In this document: positions 12,612 to 25,348 of the stretch, piece after piece
Layout: each line of letters opens with the position of its first letter
How positions within the stretch are numbered: the first letter of the stretch is position 1
Assembly: GCA_963966185.1 (NCBI GenBank)
Contig: CAWZYM010000283.1
Location: 2,616,001 to 2,680,000, forward strand
DNA: 64,000 nucleotides
Direction of reading: 5' to 3'
Source: Rhabditoides inermis
Taxonomy: Eukaryota; Nematoda; Chromadorea; Rhabditida; Rhabditidae
Notes under the pieces: model-generated
Databases searched by the model: none
What the model saw: the letters and a program-made list of their open reading frames with translations, nothing else
What the model was told of the DNA's origin: nothing
Program-made: the position numbers and the translations under genes

Positions 12612-13151
12612 ACTTCACAATAATATCGCAAACGAGGGAAAATCGAGTCTGTGAATCGACTTTCGACTCCTCTTTTCTCATTTGTAGCCTCGATCAGGGC
12701 ACGTTGGTGCCTTAGTCTTCACAACAACATAACGCGCTGTATGACCAGCAGATCCCGTGCCGTGCAGAATCACTCGATCTGCATCTGCGAGACCGGACTA
12801 ATTTGTTGTTTACATGATTGTTTACTAGTTAACTAGTTCAAAAGTGCTAGTTGGGCAGTGGCCGGTCACCTACAACTACATCTAGAAATCTGTTTCGAAT
12901 CGATACAGACAGAACAACTCTCTCCACTAATTCACACCGTTGTCGTTGGTTTGCGCAGTGTATCTGATAATGCCGCATCTGTATAGTTGAAGTCAAATGC
13001 GAGGACATTTGTAATCTGGTTTCTCTCTCGGTTCAATTATACACGCAAATAATAAAGTACAACATCAACAACATCATTTAGGCATCAAGTAACGAAGTTC
13101 GAAGTAACACAAACGTCAATCATTCAGGGCACTTCTTGATTCTTGATCATT

Positions 13152-13407
13152 TCACCACTTGGTCGTGAGTTGCTTGAAATACGCGTCCTGACTCTCGTCC
13201 AGAATCTGAAATGTTAAAAATGTCATTCAGCCCTTTCAGAGTGTATGCGGTATGCGCATAAAAATATCAATAAAATATCTTTGAAATTCACCTGTTCTCG
13301 TCCTCTTGAGAGCCGAATACTTCTCGGAATCCGAGGATTGAGGGTGGAAATAGAAACATCCTGAGGAACGACTCGGGATCTGGAAAGAGGAGAGTGGAGG
13401 CAGAGAG

Positions 13408-13445
<38 letters not shown>

Positions 13446-13567
13446 AAGATGAAAAGTTCACCGTTTTCTTCTCGGTGTGAATCTCCTGATGATTTGCATG
13501 TAGTGTAGTCTCCAAGGCTTCACAGCTGCGAGGGAAACTATCATACCCAGAGAGGCGTGGCTGGAAG

Positions 13568-13608
<41 letters not shown>

Positions 13609-14884
13609 CCTCCCTCTCTTATCTCTTTCTCTCCCTCTCTCTCCACCCTCTCCCCACTAACCTAGCACACATCATATCAAATATAGCGGATGCCAACATT
13701 TGTTCGAGCGACCATTTCTGCAGTGTTTTCAATCAACCATTGACTTTTTTTGGGTTTTCACCTCACACAGCAATGAAAACACAAAAGTAGACAATACAAC
13801 GATATTGATTGAGCTGAAGAATGTAACAATGATGCCAATAGACTAAAATAAAAATAAAATAGATATTTTCTTTTTAAAATTGTAAAATGGAAGCAACCTT
13901 GATTGAGTCCAGGTTTTCTCCCACTTGAAATCTCTCACTCAGAGAATATCGATTCGAAGTGGCGAACTCTTTCGCTTTTCTGTAGTTTATACGAATCACT
14001 TTCACAAACATCTGAAACGTGAGTATGTAATTTCAATTGATAAGAAAATTAATTAATATATATCAAGATAAATTAAGATATATCAAGATAAATTAAGATA
14101 TATCAAGATAAATTAAGATATATCAATATAAATTAAGATATAACAAGATAAATTAAGATATATAATAAATACCGTTGTGTATGCAACAATAATGAATCCA
14201 ATGATGACAACCATAGCAGGGAGATTGATGGCATCTAAACAATTCGATATTGATATTTGTTTTAATCACTGTGAATTATCAGTAGTGTTACAAACCGAGA
14301 GCATATGATATGGCGCTGATTGCGCCGTAGAATACGGATCCACAAATGAGTATCACAGCCAGTTTCAAACTTTCATATCTAAATTTGAGATCGAAAATCA
14401 TAAAAAAATATTTTTTTAACCTTTCATAGTTCTGCATATGACACGTTGCATAGACCCTTTCAATGAGTATCGTACCGAATCCGGCAACAACATAGATACT
14501 GTAATTTGTAGTTTCAGTAAATATAAGCAAAGGTACGGTACCTGTAGTAAGATCTCAGAAAACTGAACACATAAATGGCCCAATTAGATTCGATTTCATC
14601 TGAAAATTATGTACATGTGACATGTATTCAAAAGTATCGAACTAATAAAGAAACCATGTTGCATCAAACCGTTCATAGTGAAGTATGATAACTTGATAAC
14701 ATTTGATGTTTGAAACTCGAAAACGTAAGATAATAAGTTCTCACCGTAAGTCAATCTCCCGAAAAACTCGATTTGGTAGAGGAATATTCCAACCCTCGAG
14801 AAGGTATTGAAACATTGCTGGGCCAACATGACAGTGAAAATACACATCATATTACGATGGAAGACACGGGACTACAAAGAGAGT

Positions 14885-14928
<44 letters not shown>

Positions 14929-15089
14929 CTCTCCATCCTTACCTTGGACAGTATGTATACAGAGGTTGGCTGTAGTAGTATGGCAGCTATTACTTGTATC
15001 ATTTCGATGGTGTAAATGCAGTTGAACACTCGAGAGTATCCCATCGATTCCACCAGACTGGTGTTGACGTAGAAATGGAGACGAACCAT
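13152..15089 (-). CDS. Seven-transmembrane chemoreceptor, Sra superfamily (Sre/Srab-like), copy 1
   Basis: About twelve exons on the minus strand, roughly 350 residues. The start at 15089 opens MVRLHFYVNTSLVESMGY, followed by a TM1 helix. The next exon, SRVFHRNMMCIFTVMLAQQ (14745-14876), carries the FHRN box before TM2. TM3 ends GTILIERVYATCHMQNYE (14421-14501), the ER-x-x-AT box of this superfamily. TM5 is INLPAMVVIIGFIIVAYTT (14174-14236). YSLSERFQVGEN (13898-14011) precedes TM6, and TM7 is followed by VKPWRLHYMQII (13462-13560). The tail ends DESQDAYFKQLTTKW (13152-13205). All splice phases are consistent and no stop was seen, so this copy looks intact. Such receptors act in ciliated sensory neurons; no ligand is known. 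Assignment to Sre rather than Srab or Sra is uncertain. Confidence 0.85.
14058..14163. repeat. Intronic minisatellite, 20-base unit
   Basis: About five to six tandem copies of an ATATCAAGATAAATTAAGAT-type 20-mer lie within an intron of receptor copy 1. Confidence 0.85.
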
Positions 15090-15840
15090 CTGACAAGAAC
15101 AGGTGAAGATTTACAGAAGAAAAATCGAGCGATGAATACAATATTTTAAAAGGTACACAACGGATAATGTTCACATAATTTGCGGTGACTTGAAAAAGTC
15201 GCAAAAAGTCACGAGTAATAATCGAATTGGCGCGTGATATGATTATGTCTGGTCTGTTAAACACCTTTCATAGCCACATTGCAGCTTGAGGTTCCTTTCT
15301 CATGTGAAATGGGGCATCGAGGAACCCAAAAGCGACAAGAAATTAGTGAACCACTACGAATTCTGTACGTGCGAAACAGCGAAACATGTAACATGTAATA
15401 TATCTGATAAGGTGATAAAAATTGCAGAAAACTGTTCGAAGCCGAATTCGTCAAGTAGCTGAAATTTGAAAAGTTAGTGAGAGAGAGAGAGAGAGAGAAG
15501 AGAGAGATATTCATAGAATTCGTTGCACCTGTGCTGCGAAGTTCTGTATGGTAAAATTTCATTGCATACTTCTGGTTGCTAAGGTGTTTAAATAATCATA
15601 AAACATACATATGTACATTATAAAATACAAAACACACGTTTCTTCATGTTCATGAAACGCGATTCTGGATTTAAACTTTTGACTTTACTATTCAAGTATG
15701 TTGACTTGGAATACACAACACAAAACATGAAACACATTTCTGAACACGCGAGCCACAAAAACTATACTCGACAAATGTATAAGTTACATTTAAAACTGCT
15801 TCCATCACTGTATTTACCCCAATCAAGTTTCTTTGCTCAA

Positions 15841-16420
15841 TTAAAGGTAGTGTTCACTCTGAATTTGAAAGTGGAGTTGACCATACCAGGATATAGTGCA
15901 TACTTTCGAAGTTAAAATGGCAAAATATTACATTATGAAACGATTAAAAACCTATTTAAAACATGTTAAGAAATATTAATTTCACAGTGCCACTAAGGAA
16001 AATTGGTACCAGTGATTGGCTCCATTATCGTGCATTATTTCGTGTTGGTGAGATTTCACAGTTGGACGCACAACTTCATTATATTTCACTTATGTTCACA
16101 TGTTTAATTTTTCTGTTCATTCCTCCTCAACTTTTTAAATATGTTTTCATTATAATGATCAAAAAATATTATATAAATTAAAACAAAACGTCAAATTAAC
16201 TCACGAAAATGAATTAAACAGAACGCACTAAAAGCTGTAACTTTATGTCAATAGGAGGAAATGTATTATTTAATCTTTAATGATTTTATTCAAAATACTT
16301 TTAAACATAATTTTTGAAACAAATATCTGTCAAACAGACATTATTAGTGAACCATGAATCTATTTTCAAACAAAATTCATTATTATTTCATTCGAATCTC
16401 AGAGTGTACACTACCTTTAA
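15841..16420. mobile_element. MITE-like element with TTAAAGGTAGTGT ends
   Basis: TTAAAGGTAGTGTTCACTCTGA at 15841 is matched in reverse complement at 16398-16420 (ATTAAAGGTAGTGTACACTCTGA), one mismatch inside. The AT-rich 580-base element has no coding potential. The TTAA at the edges suggests a TTAA-targeting transposase. Its ends resemble those of the element at 27908-28223. Confidence 0.65.
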
Positions 16421-16568
16421 TACAATTCGAAGTGAACTTTGCGTATTGTTCAATGGTATGAGTGTCTACATAGATATAACAATAGGGGCTGAATAACTAA
16501 TAAGACCAATATGAACAAAATATCCGGTTTGACAAACAATTCTAATTCTTGTTACTTTTGCATCAATG

Positions 16569-16799
16569 TTAAAGGATTTATCCGGACAATGTAATCTTGC
16601 CTGATCTTCAGGTTGGGGTCGTTTTTGTTCTCGTCAATGAAACCTTCTTATGAAATTGTATAAACGTGGAAAAATTGTTTGTATTTTTACCAATTTTTCT
16701 GCGCAAACAGAACTTCAAAACTCGTCTTCATTGAAGAGAACGAAAGCGACCCCATCCTGAAGATCAGGGAATAATACATTGTCCGGATAAATCCTTTAA
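16569..16799. mobile_element. MITE-like element, 231 bases, copy 1 (second copy at 26891)
   Basis: The ends TTAAAGGATTTATCCGGACA and its reverse complement bracket a largely palindromic body (CCTGATCTTCAGG and CTGAAGATCAGG near each end). The 26891-27105 copy is nearly identical in its central part. No reading frame is present. Confidence 0.8.
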
Positions 16800-17000
16800 C
16801 TGCATATAAATTTTTTCACAATTTCCTATATCAAATTTCTCGTAAAAAATCATAATGAGATGTAAATGCACAATTATGATTTTTATTCAGAGAATAACAA
16901 GCAAACCGTGCGTGAAAATGTCAAAAAATAACACTATGTATGTACGAAAACAAAAAATTCATGCATGAAGTAATCACAAAGTCAAGGTGTCAAGGTTCAA

Positions 17001-19513
17001 CTACCAGTTAATAGTGATCTGTTTGAAGTACGCATCTTGTGATTCATCCACAATGTGCCGTCTCCCTCCAGATAGGACTATCATCTGAGGCTCGGCCGAG
17101 CCCGGAGAGTCGCCCGGATCCATTGTCACCCCTCCCGAGTCGGAAGAACGCACGGATCTAGGGAGGGAGGGTTGAGAGAGAGAGGGTTGAGAGAGAGAGA
17201 GGGTTGAGAGAGAGATAGAGAGAGAGAGAGGGGGGGGGGGGGGGAGAGGGAGAGGGGGAGAGGGAGAGAGAGAGAGGAATGAGAAAGAGAGAGAGAGGAA
17301 TGAGAAAGAGAGAGAGAGAGAGAGGGGGCTCACCTCTTCTTCCTCTTTCCACATAATAGCAAAGACATGACTATCCGCAGGAAGTGCATCCTCCAGGGTC
17401 GATAGACAGCGCAGCTCACACTCATCATACAGCAACCGTAGCTGCAATTTTTATGAGTATGATCAAATACGTTTCACTGCTACGTATTACGTTTCACAGT
17501 GTTTTATAGATTTTTATAGATTAGGATTCGTTGTGACGTTGTGTATTGTTTATGTATTGTGTATTGCCTGCATTGCAGGATTCGTATTTCCTCATACATC
17601 TTTGCGTTTCAGCTTTATTTTAATTTTATAGTCTCCCTTTCTTTCTCAAAAATAAGCAACCAGAACCTACTTTTCGATTACTTATCTAATTACCTCCCTT
17701 CCTCCATAAAAGTATGGATACCCTAATTTTTTTAGGCTTACGCTCTCACGTCGAAAAAAACTACCGACTAGGTTGATGCGCATCAAGCAAACAAGTATAA
17801 CGTATAAGAGTATAAATATAAAAGACCTATCGTCCTATCGACTCGTTCACTCTTCCCACACACCCCTTCGACTCACAATGCGCACATCATATCGAAAACG
17901 GCAAAGGCGAACATTTGCAGCTGGCTGCCTTCCTGAAAAGATGATTGCACTTCAAATTAACTTGCATCTGCATTAGAAAATTGATTTAATTAACCTCGAT
18001 ACCTACACCCACTCATTACCCTAAAGACTTACTTCGCAAATAAAGATGGCATAAATGTAGACAGCGAAACAGAGGGCGTTGAGAAGACATATCGCCAGGA
18101 CCAGAACTCCGATTAGCTGAAATTGCTCATTAATTTGAATGAATGAATTTATTACAGTAATAATCTGCGTCATACATCAATAATCAAAGTTTAAAGGAAC
18201 AGTGGCGACTTATTTTGACTCGGAGTATTATTAAAAAATATATTAACCTAACACATTTGCAATTTTCGCGAAAGAACGACGATTCTGCGTTACTTTCGAA
18301 TCTGCCACTGCCACGGATGCAGACGAAAATTTGAATTACCCGCCAACGCTTCAATACTGTACGTTCGGGTCGGAGACATAAGCGCAAATGAACGACGCCC
18401 TCTCACTTGCTTCATGGCTCGGTGCATGTGCGCTGCGCTGCGTTGTGGCCTTTTTGGCAAGTTTGGCAAGAGGATACCACATAAAGCACGTGTCATCGTA
18501 GATAGAGGAATGAGAAACTTTACGTGTCAAAAAAACTGCCACACCTTGACGGCTTGTATGTTTTCGATGACTTGATATCTGCCGCTGAGTGAGTACTTGA
18601 AACACGTGAGAGCCATGTATTCTCGCGCCTTTTTCATGTTCCACTGGATCACCACAATAAACAGCTGAAAGTCAGACATTCAGACACACTAAAACACGAA
18701 ACTACTGTAACTCACTATGATATAAACTATAATGTAACCTCCGAGCAAGCCGATACCTAATTCAAGCGGTAAAAGCTCTGGAAAAAAATAATTTTATGAA
18801 ATGGTAGGAATACATTTGAAAAATCATTACCGGTTGCGAACCAAATCGCTCCACACACAGACTGGACAACAGCATGCATAATGAACACGTATGCTACCTG
18901 AAATTATATAGGTGAGTTTGGCTTGCAGTAAGTACATGACAACCTTTCTGCTTTTCGTTTGCTCATAAGTTTCAATATTTCTAGTGGCATAGATTCTTTC
19001 GAGCACAAGTCCGCCCACAGTCGAGACGACGTAGCATCTGAAACGATGATATCATACAATGTATTATGTAGCTTTGAAATCGACTTACACATAATAAGTG
19101 CGCACAAAACTACTTATTTGAATCGCTGGACTAGCAACAACCTCGTCTGCAAATATTTGTAGTCTACAGAGTAGTCTGATCAAACATTACCGTAACTAGA
19201 AAATCGACCAAGTATTCGATGTTCATAGAGAACGATAACTATCCTGGCAGTGGTAAATCCAAACAATTGCAGCATCATGGAAAAGAACACATACACCATG
19301 TTTTTATGGAACAGTTTTGTCTGAATCGATTTCCTTTAATTATACAGGTGTTGTAAAATGTTGTACCTGTAGTAGTATATGCATCGCCACTGGGTAGATT
19401 ATCATGTTGGTGACGATAAAACACAGTTCCATCAAGTGAACTGCTAGAAATAGATGCTGCCATGATTCGCTTTCGATCAGAGAAATGTTGAAGTGATAGT
19501 GCAGTCGCGTCAT
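17001..19513 (-). CDS. Seven-transmembrane chemoreceptor, Sra superfamily, copy 2
   Basis: The start at 19513 opens MTRLHYHFNISLIESESWQH, then TM1. TKLFHKNMVYVFFSMML follows at 19192-19319. TM3 ends VGGLVLERIYATRNIETYEQ (18943-19037). VAYVFIMHAVVQSVCG (18833-18898) and LPLELGIGLLGGYIIVYII (18718-18779) are membrane spans. KYSLSGRYQVIEN lies at 18547-18663, LIGVLVLAICLLNALCFAVY at 18033-18116 and EGSQLQMFAFAVFDMMCA at 17877-17932. PWRMHFLRIV follows TM7 (17334-17440), and the last exon (17001-17157) ends DESQDAYFKQITINW. Exon phases match copy 1, including the phase-2 junction before the last exon. No disabling change was seen. An isolated copy of its first exon lies at 30792-30879. Confidence 0.85.
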
Positions 19514-20125
19514 TATTGAAGTTGAGCAAATCAATGGAGACTGATATTACGATATTCAGCCTAATTGCAATCGGAAACTCTACAGTTATTTTCCTGACAG
19601 CTGCAATTGGTGGCAGATGTTTACAAGATTGGCCTGATAAATCGCACGAGTTTATGAATATTTTATTCATTGCATGTAACCAGTTTCAGTGTACGACATA
19701 GAAGTCGGAACAACGCACAGTGTTGATAGAAGGAAGTGGCGTCATGATGGAGTGCAGCAGTTATTCGACACAGTTTCGGTGACAATGTGGATGATCACAA
19801 TGCGCTTGATTGAGAAAACGGCAAAAACGCCGATGTTTGTGAAACAATTCTCCCACGAGTCACGAATCGCCGTTTTTTCACTGATTGATTCACGATTAAC
19901 TGATCTTGTATAACATATTTGTTACTTACAAAATAAGTAGCCACTTATTTTGTGAGTAGAAATTGTTTAGTGCTCTAAATATTCTTTATGACAACTATCA
20001 GGTGGGAAAAATCAATCACGATTTAAAATAATAATAATTTTGATACAAAATGGACATAAAATGCGTCACCATGTTTTTTTTATTCTTTTGAAACAAAAAA
20101 CAACGTTTTGCGTGGTATAATACGT
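19514..20125. other. Intergenic stretch without recognised gene
   Basis: Upstream DNA of receptor copy 2. No exon with matched splice sites or family similarity was recognised on either strand. Confidence 0.4.
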
Positions 20126-20129
20126 TTAG

Positions 20130-20400
20130 TCACGAAAACTAAATTTGTATGCTCTTATCCTGGTTTTCAATACCCTGACATCTTCCGCTGAGCGAATAGA
20201 AATTCTATAACACACATTCCCTGATTTTTTTTTGTAGTTTGATGAAATTATCGTGCATAAGAACTGCATTAACTGCAATACAATATTCGATTTGCCTACG
20301 TTTCTCACCTGCCAGGAAATAAATTATAACTTGCAGTCCCGTTACTGTAAGGTAATTGCATAGATCAGTGGGATTGTGTCTGAAATTGAAACCCAATTCA
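20130..20400 (-). pseudogene. Relic of a chemoreceptor (TM5-TM6 region)
   Basis: On the minus strand, an exon-like piece after TTTCAG reads DTIPLIYAITLQ and then a stop, matching DTIPLFVGLIVL of copy 3. About 150 bases on, NFYSLSGRCQGIENQD, directly preceded by a stop, matches the YSLSGRYQ-x-x-EN box. No other exons of this copy were found. It lies between two intact copies in the same orientation, so it is a decayed tandem paralogue. Confidence 0.75.
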
Positions 20401-20990
20401 CAAAAAAAGATGGACTGGTAATTACCGCCGAAACAGTCATAATCATTTTGAAGTTATTTGCATTAAGCTTTTTCATTTAAACATTTATTCACAAATACAT
20501 TCAGTTCATACATTCATTTACGAAAAAACTGAGACAAGAAGGCGAGAGTTTGAGTCCTGAGTTTGAGTGCAGGCTGAACGCACCTGTGGCAGTATTAGTG
20601 AAATCAATTTCATGATCAAGACAACTGGATTCAATTACGATCGTTTGGAGCAAAAATGTGTAGCTTATTAGGTACGGCAATCGAATAAAATTTGTTGTAG
20701 GTTGTAGGGATGCAATAAAATTTTCTCTAATTTCCCATGCGTTTGCAGTAATGGTTTTACTTCAATTTACGCAACTGTAAACATGACATAAATTAAAATA
20801 AAATAGAACATTTGAACATGTCGACCGTATCCAACATAATTTTTCAACTCTTGCCTAAAGAAATGCAATTTTGGAAGGGTTTTTTTTTTTGTTTTCATTT
20901 GAACCAAGTTTCAGAAAATAGTGGGAATTATATTTATCAAACTATACAAAAACAATTCACAATTCAACTATCTGAATATTATCAGTGACG

Positions 20991-23086
20991 TCACCACTGA
21001 GCGGTGAACTGCTTGAAATACGCGTCCGCACTGTCATCGATAACCAGTTGTCGACCTGGAATGACAATGCATAGTTTGAATGACAGACGGCTGAAAAATT
21101 CAGAAAGTTATCGCGCTTCCGCTATTGCTGTTGCTGAAGAAATGGCAGAAGAGTGATGGTTGTATGTAGGTCTGCGTCTCGACTATCCAAGCAGTGGTTC
21201 GATCGTTCCACAGTCCCACACCCGCACACTCACCCCTGGTGATAGTGATTCGTCTACACGCGGATGCAGATGAACTGAACGACGCAGAGACGTCCACCTC
21301 ACTAAAACAGTTACTGGAAAATCCATTTCCTCAACAAAAAACCGCTTGGAACTTCCTCAAGCCTCAAGAGAAGTGGATTTTTCAGATTTCATTTCGAGGA
21401 TGAAATGATAAAAATCGATGAGAAGGATGAGAGGACAAAATGAGAGGCTTTCTGTATTTGTAAGACATGATCAGTGAGAGAGGAGAGCGAACGCATTTCA
21501 CTGATTCATACGCACACTTTGTTGCATGGAGTTATGTGAACTGTAATAAACTATAAAAACTGACACTCTCTTCCTCCTCATCATCTCGAATAGCCGCTGT
21601 CGCCACGCCTTGCACACTCCGAAACACACGAACACCGTGCCGAAGCCGTACCTGAAGAAGACATTATGTGTCCTCCTGTCATTCTGTGTCCGTGTGTCCT
21701 CATTTCTGTTTTTTCTGGAACCATAGTACTCTACCGCAGGCCATTGGCACGGACATTTCTTGTGTGAAGCAACATGTGTTGTAATAATTGTAATTTTGAT
21801 TTTAATTTGCCTCTCAATCCACAAATTGTAAACTTCTGTGACTCACAGTGCGCACAGCATCTCGAACAATGCGTATAGCAGCATCTGCGCGAAGCCGAGT
21901 TTCTAAATTAGGGTATGTTAATTTGTTAATATTTAAATGGCACAAAACGTTCCAACCTCGCAGAAATACGTTGCGTACACGAATAACATGAAGAGACAAA
22001 AGTTCATGGAGCAGTTGTAGAACGCGATTGAACCAACGACCTGTAAATCAAGTCTTTCAATTTTTGATCTGAATGATTCGAGATTTTGTTTTGTGGTTAT
22101 ATTTTAGAATCCAGTGAAGTCATATGAGAACCGATTAAAAAACGACTCACTTTGATTGCTTCTTGATTTTCTACTAACTGATATCGTCCACTCAACGAAT
22201 AGTTCTTTGTGCTCTCCGCGTATTCCTTTGCTTTCGCGTAATTTTGACAAATTATTTTCATGAAGAACTAAACAATAATTTTAAACGTTGTAGTGACAAT
22301 TTCTCACTCACAATACAGTAGATTACGATGAACAAGAGAAGAACTATTAATCCAACGAATAATGGAATAGTGTCTAGAAGTAATTGATTTGATAATTGAG
22401 AGAACACAAAGTATACCTATCGAAAACCAGTAGCCACCAAATATAGATTGAGCAACTGTGATGAAAAGTAAAATAAATCCGAGAGATATCCGACTAGTTT
22501 GCTCGTATGTGCTGATATTTTTCGTAGCAATCGCTCGCTCCAATAACAAAGTTCCGATACTCGCTATCAAATATGTTCTAAAAATAAAGACTTGAAAAGT
22601 ATATAATTTATAAAACTCGTTTATGAATGTTTTATAAATAGTAAGTGTAATGATACTGATCCACTTACGTGAAATACATCCTTACTAAACTGGTAACGAT
22701 GATTATTGGAGTATCTGCTGCTTCTTCTAAAAAGACAAACTTTAAAGAAGGTTAGAATTTTTAGCTTACGTCTTGTGTAAATGTTTCCAATGACTCGCAC
22801 TTGATATAAAAAAGAAACAACTCTAGCGGAGCAATAGAAATATTGTTGAAACAACAGCGCAAATATCAACAGACTCAGATTTACGTGAAAAATTCGGGAC
22901 TAAACTGATATGTAGATAGATTTTACAACAAAAAGCTACCTGTTTGACAATGATCAACAATAACGGATAGGTAGTTACAGTACCCGTGATAAACATCATT
23001 TCCATGAAGTACAACGGAGAAAGGTACGGTGTCCATCCATTTTCTTCGACGACCGTCTGATTGACGTAGAATTGGAAGCGCGTCAT
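20991..23086 (-). CDS. Seven-transmembrane chemoreceptor, Sra superfamily, copy 3
   Basis: The start at 23086 opens MTRFQFYVNQTVVEENGW, then TM1. SRIFHVNLSLLIFALLFQQ lies at 22769-22899 and EAADTPIIIVTSLVRMYF at 22669-22725. IGTLLLERAIATKNISTYEQ and TM4 share a single exon (22418-22575), whereas copy 2 has two. DTIPLFVGLIVLLLFIVIYC follows at 22310-22376, KNYSLSGRYQLVEN at 22151-22267 and VVGSIAFYNCSMNFCLFML at 21957-22040. KLGFAQMLLYALFEMLCA is at 21847-21902. KAWRQRLFEMM, the position of the PWR box, is at 21572-21651. The last exon ends DDSADAYFKQFTAQW (20991-21055). All phases join; apparently intact. Confidence 0.85.
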
Positions 23087-23310
23087 TCTTGGAAACTGCG
23101 GCCTCTGAAATGCGATACACATATACGCAGGTGGGAACTGTGAACACTGTTGAAAAACGAATTGCATAAGGAGCGCCGGGGCAGATTTGATTTTAGCAAC
23201 GCGTGTGTTGGCAAGACGACATGTGACATTTTTCGTGACGCTGATGTGTGAACGACATCAATGTATTAGAGCGGAAGTTTTCTTGATTTAATTACTTATT
23301 TACAGAATGC

Positions 23311-25101
23311 TCACTTTTGAGTAATCAGGCGGTGTCGACCAAATTGACGAAACTCCAGTGACGAAACAATTATAGCAGGGACGACTTTGTTCGGTCCGTA
23401 TTTCAATTTTTCGTAAATAACAGAAGGTTCTCTGAAAATTGAGCTTAGACGTGTTTATTGCATTGTCGATGTACTGACTTTCCTCTCGTCTCCGGCAGAT
23501 GGAAAAAGAGAACGATGTAGGTGATAATTCCGGGAATTATAAATAGCGGAACAAAACAGATTGGTCCCAGCATCTGAAATGATTGACTAATACATATATT
23601 TGGGTTTCTCACATCGAATAGTCGACGATGATGGTTCCTCCAGTGCACGCCAGTGTCAGCGCCCCCATCAGATAGGAAGAAGCGGTCTGCGCAGTCGAAC
23701 TGCAAACATAACATTTATGATTCAATCAGACCGTCTCCTGATTCGTCTTCCTATGTACTATCACCACGTCGCAGTTTAGTTCATACGCAAAATAATTAGT
23801 AGACGTATGTTTTTTGTGTGAAATATGTTTCAGAAAGTAAACATATTTCACTGAACATCAAATAATGTATATTTTCCACCTACTCTGTGACGCCGAGTGA
23901 TGTGAAGTAGTGAGTGCTGGATTGGAGGAGTGCGTAGAATGGGAAGTCCAATGCGATGACTAGAATAGCGAGGAACATGGCTTTGCGAAGTCGTGGAGTG
24001 CGCAAGATGACCAGGATTCCTTCCTCTGTCATGCCCTCTTTTCTATCGGCAGCAATTTCATTATGGATCTCTTTGAAGTATTGGGCTTCGTTGTCCGTGC
24101 GACCTTGGAAGAAACGCACAGAGCGAATTATGGCGTCTTCTTCTTTGCTAAAATAGGTTATTGTTCGTAATATATATGGTATAAGCTCACTCATTGCTCG
24201 CGAGATATTTTGGCGTTTCCGGAATGAAACACGTGATGATCACAGCGATAATACCAGCAGCGGCGGGAAAGACGAATAGTTTTTGGAGGGAATATCCTGA
24301 ATTTTCAGAGCACATAATTCTGATGAAGCCAACTTATTATTTACCCAATACGTTCTCTTGTCCAATAAACATTCCGACAACATACATGAGACAATAGTCA
24401 GTGGAGTATAGGGATGTCAGAGTTCTTCGAAGAACAGAAGGACAAATTTCCTACAAGATTCATTAGTTGCCGATTATTTTGATCAGAGTCACTTGTAGAT
24501 ACATGACAAGCGCGGTGTCACTGATCGGAGAGAAGAAAGCTGTGCCGAGGCGAGCGATGAGAAACAGCTAAACATGAACAAGAGTTAAGATATAAGTGTA
24601 GTTCACATACTTCTGGATACACGGTGTGTACTGCAGCCGTTTGCGCGGCGATAGTCACTGTCATGCAGATAGCCGCGAATTGGTAAGCGACTAGACAGAA
24701 ATGGAATTATGACTAGGAAAAAAGTTGAATGCAATGTATGAACATCTCACCTTTTCTTCCGTATCTTTCACATATGAACGGACTGATGAGCGCGCCAAGG
24801 ATCATTCCCGCGTACCATTCACTGTTCATGACTGATTTGAGCAGCAACTGCTAAACATTGACTGGTCGTCATCGAAAAGCAATCAAGGATACACAAAAAC
24901 TCGCTGTATTTCACCTTTGTGAAAGACAACGGGCGTCCTCGCTCAACAAAGCTGGCGTTGAAGTAGTGTTCGACTGAATTGACGGCAGTGTTGATGCAAG
25001 TGTTGAGGAATGCGGCAGGAAAGTGTGTGATAAATGCGAGCATAGCTAGAAAAAGCACAGTTTTTCTCATTGTGAGAATCAAGCAAACCAATGGCGATCA
25101 T
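23311..25101 (-). pseudogene. SLC2-like sugar transporter copy 1, central transmembrane segment deleted
   Basis: Exons match the intact copy at 25349-29131 in order: [69 protein letters not shown] with [53 protein letters not shown] with LPETRGK, and EPSVIYEKLKYGPNK. Between GTIIVD (about 23625) and the donor at 23606 everything from [10 protein letters not shown] to NFLSQAL is missing: about 110 residues and two introns. The joined exon ends in phase 2 while the next begins in phase 0, so the frame breaks. I infer an internal deletion. A truncated protein from the 5' part remains possible. Confidence 0.75.
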
Positions 25102-25348
25102 CCTTCATGTCGATTTCGATCTCCAATCGACCGTTAGTGACATTTCTGGCAACTAACTGAACACCGAAACAGTTTCGGTGATCAATGCAATGTACGCTAC
25201 TTTTAAACTGTCGTTTATCATCGGTGTCACACTAGAAAAATGAAATGCGCCCGAGTTTCTTTCTAGTAGATTTCCAATTAGCTGACCACTGAACAAGTAT
25301 GAAAACATGACAATTTATTGAAATATATTCCTAGTGTCGATCAAGATT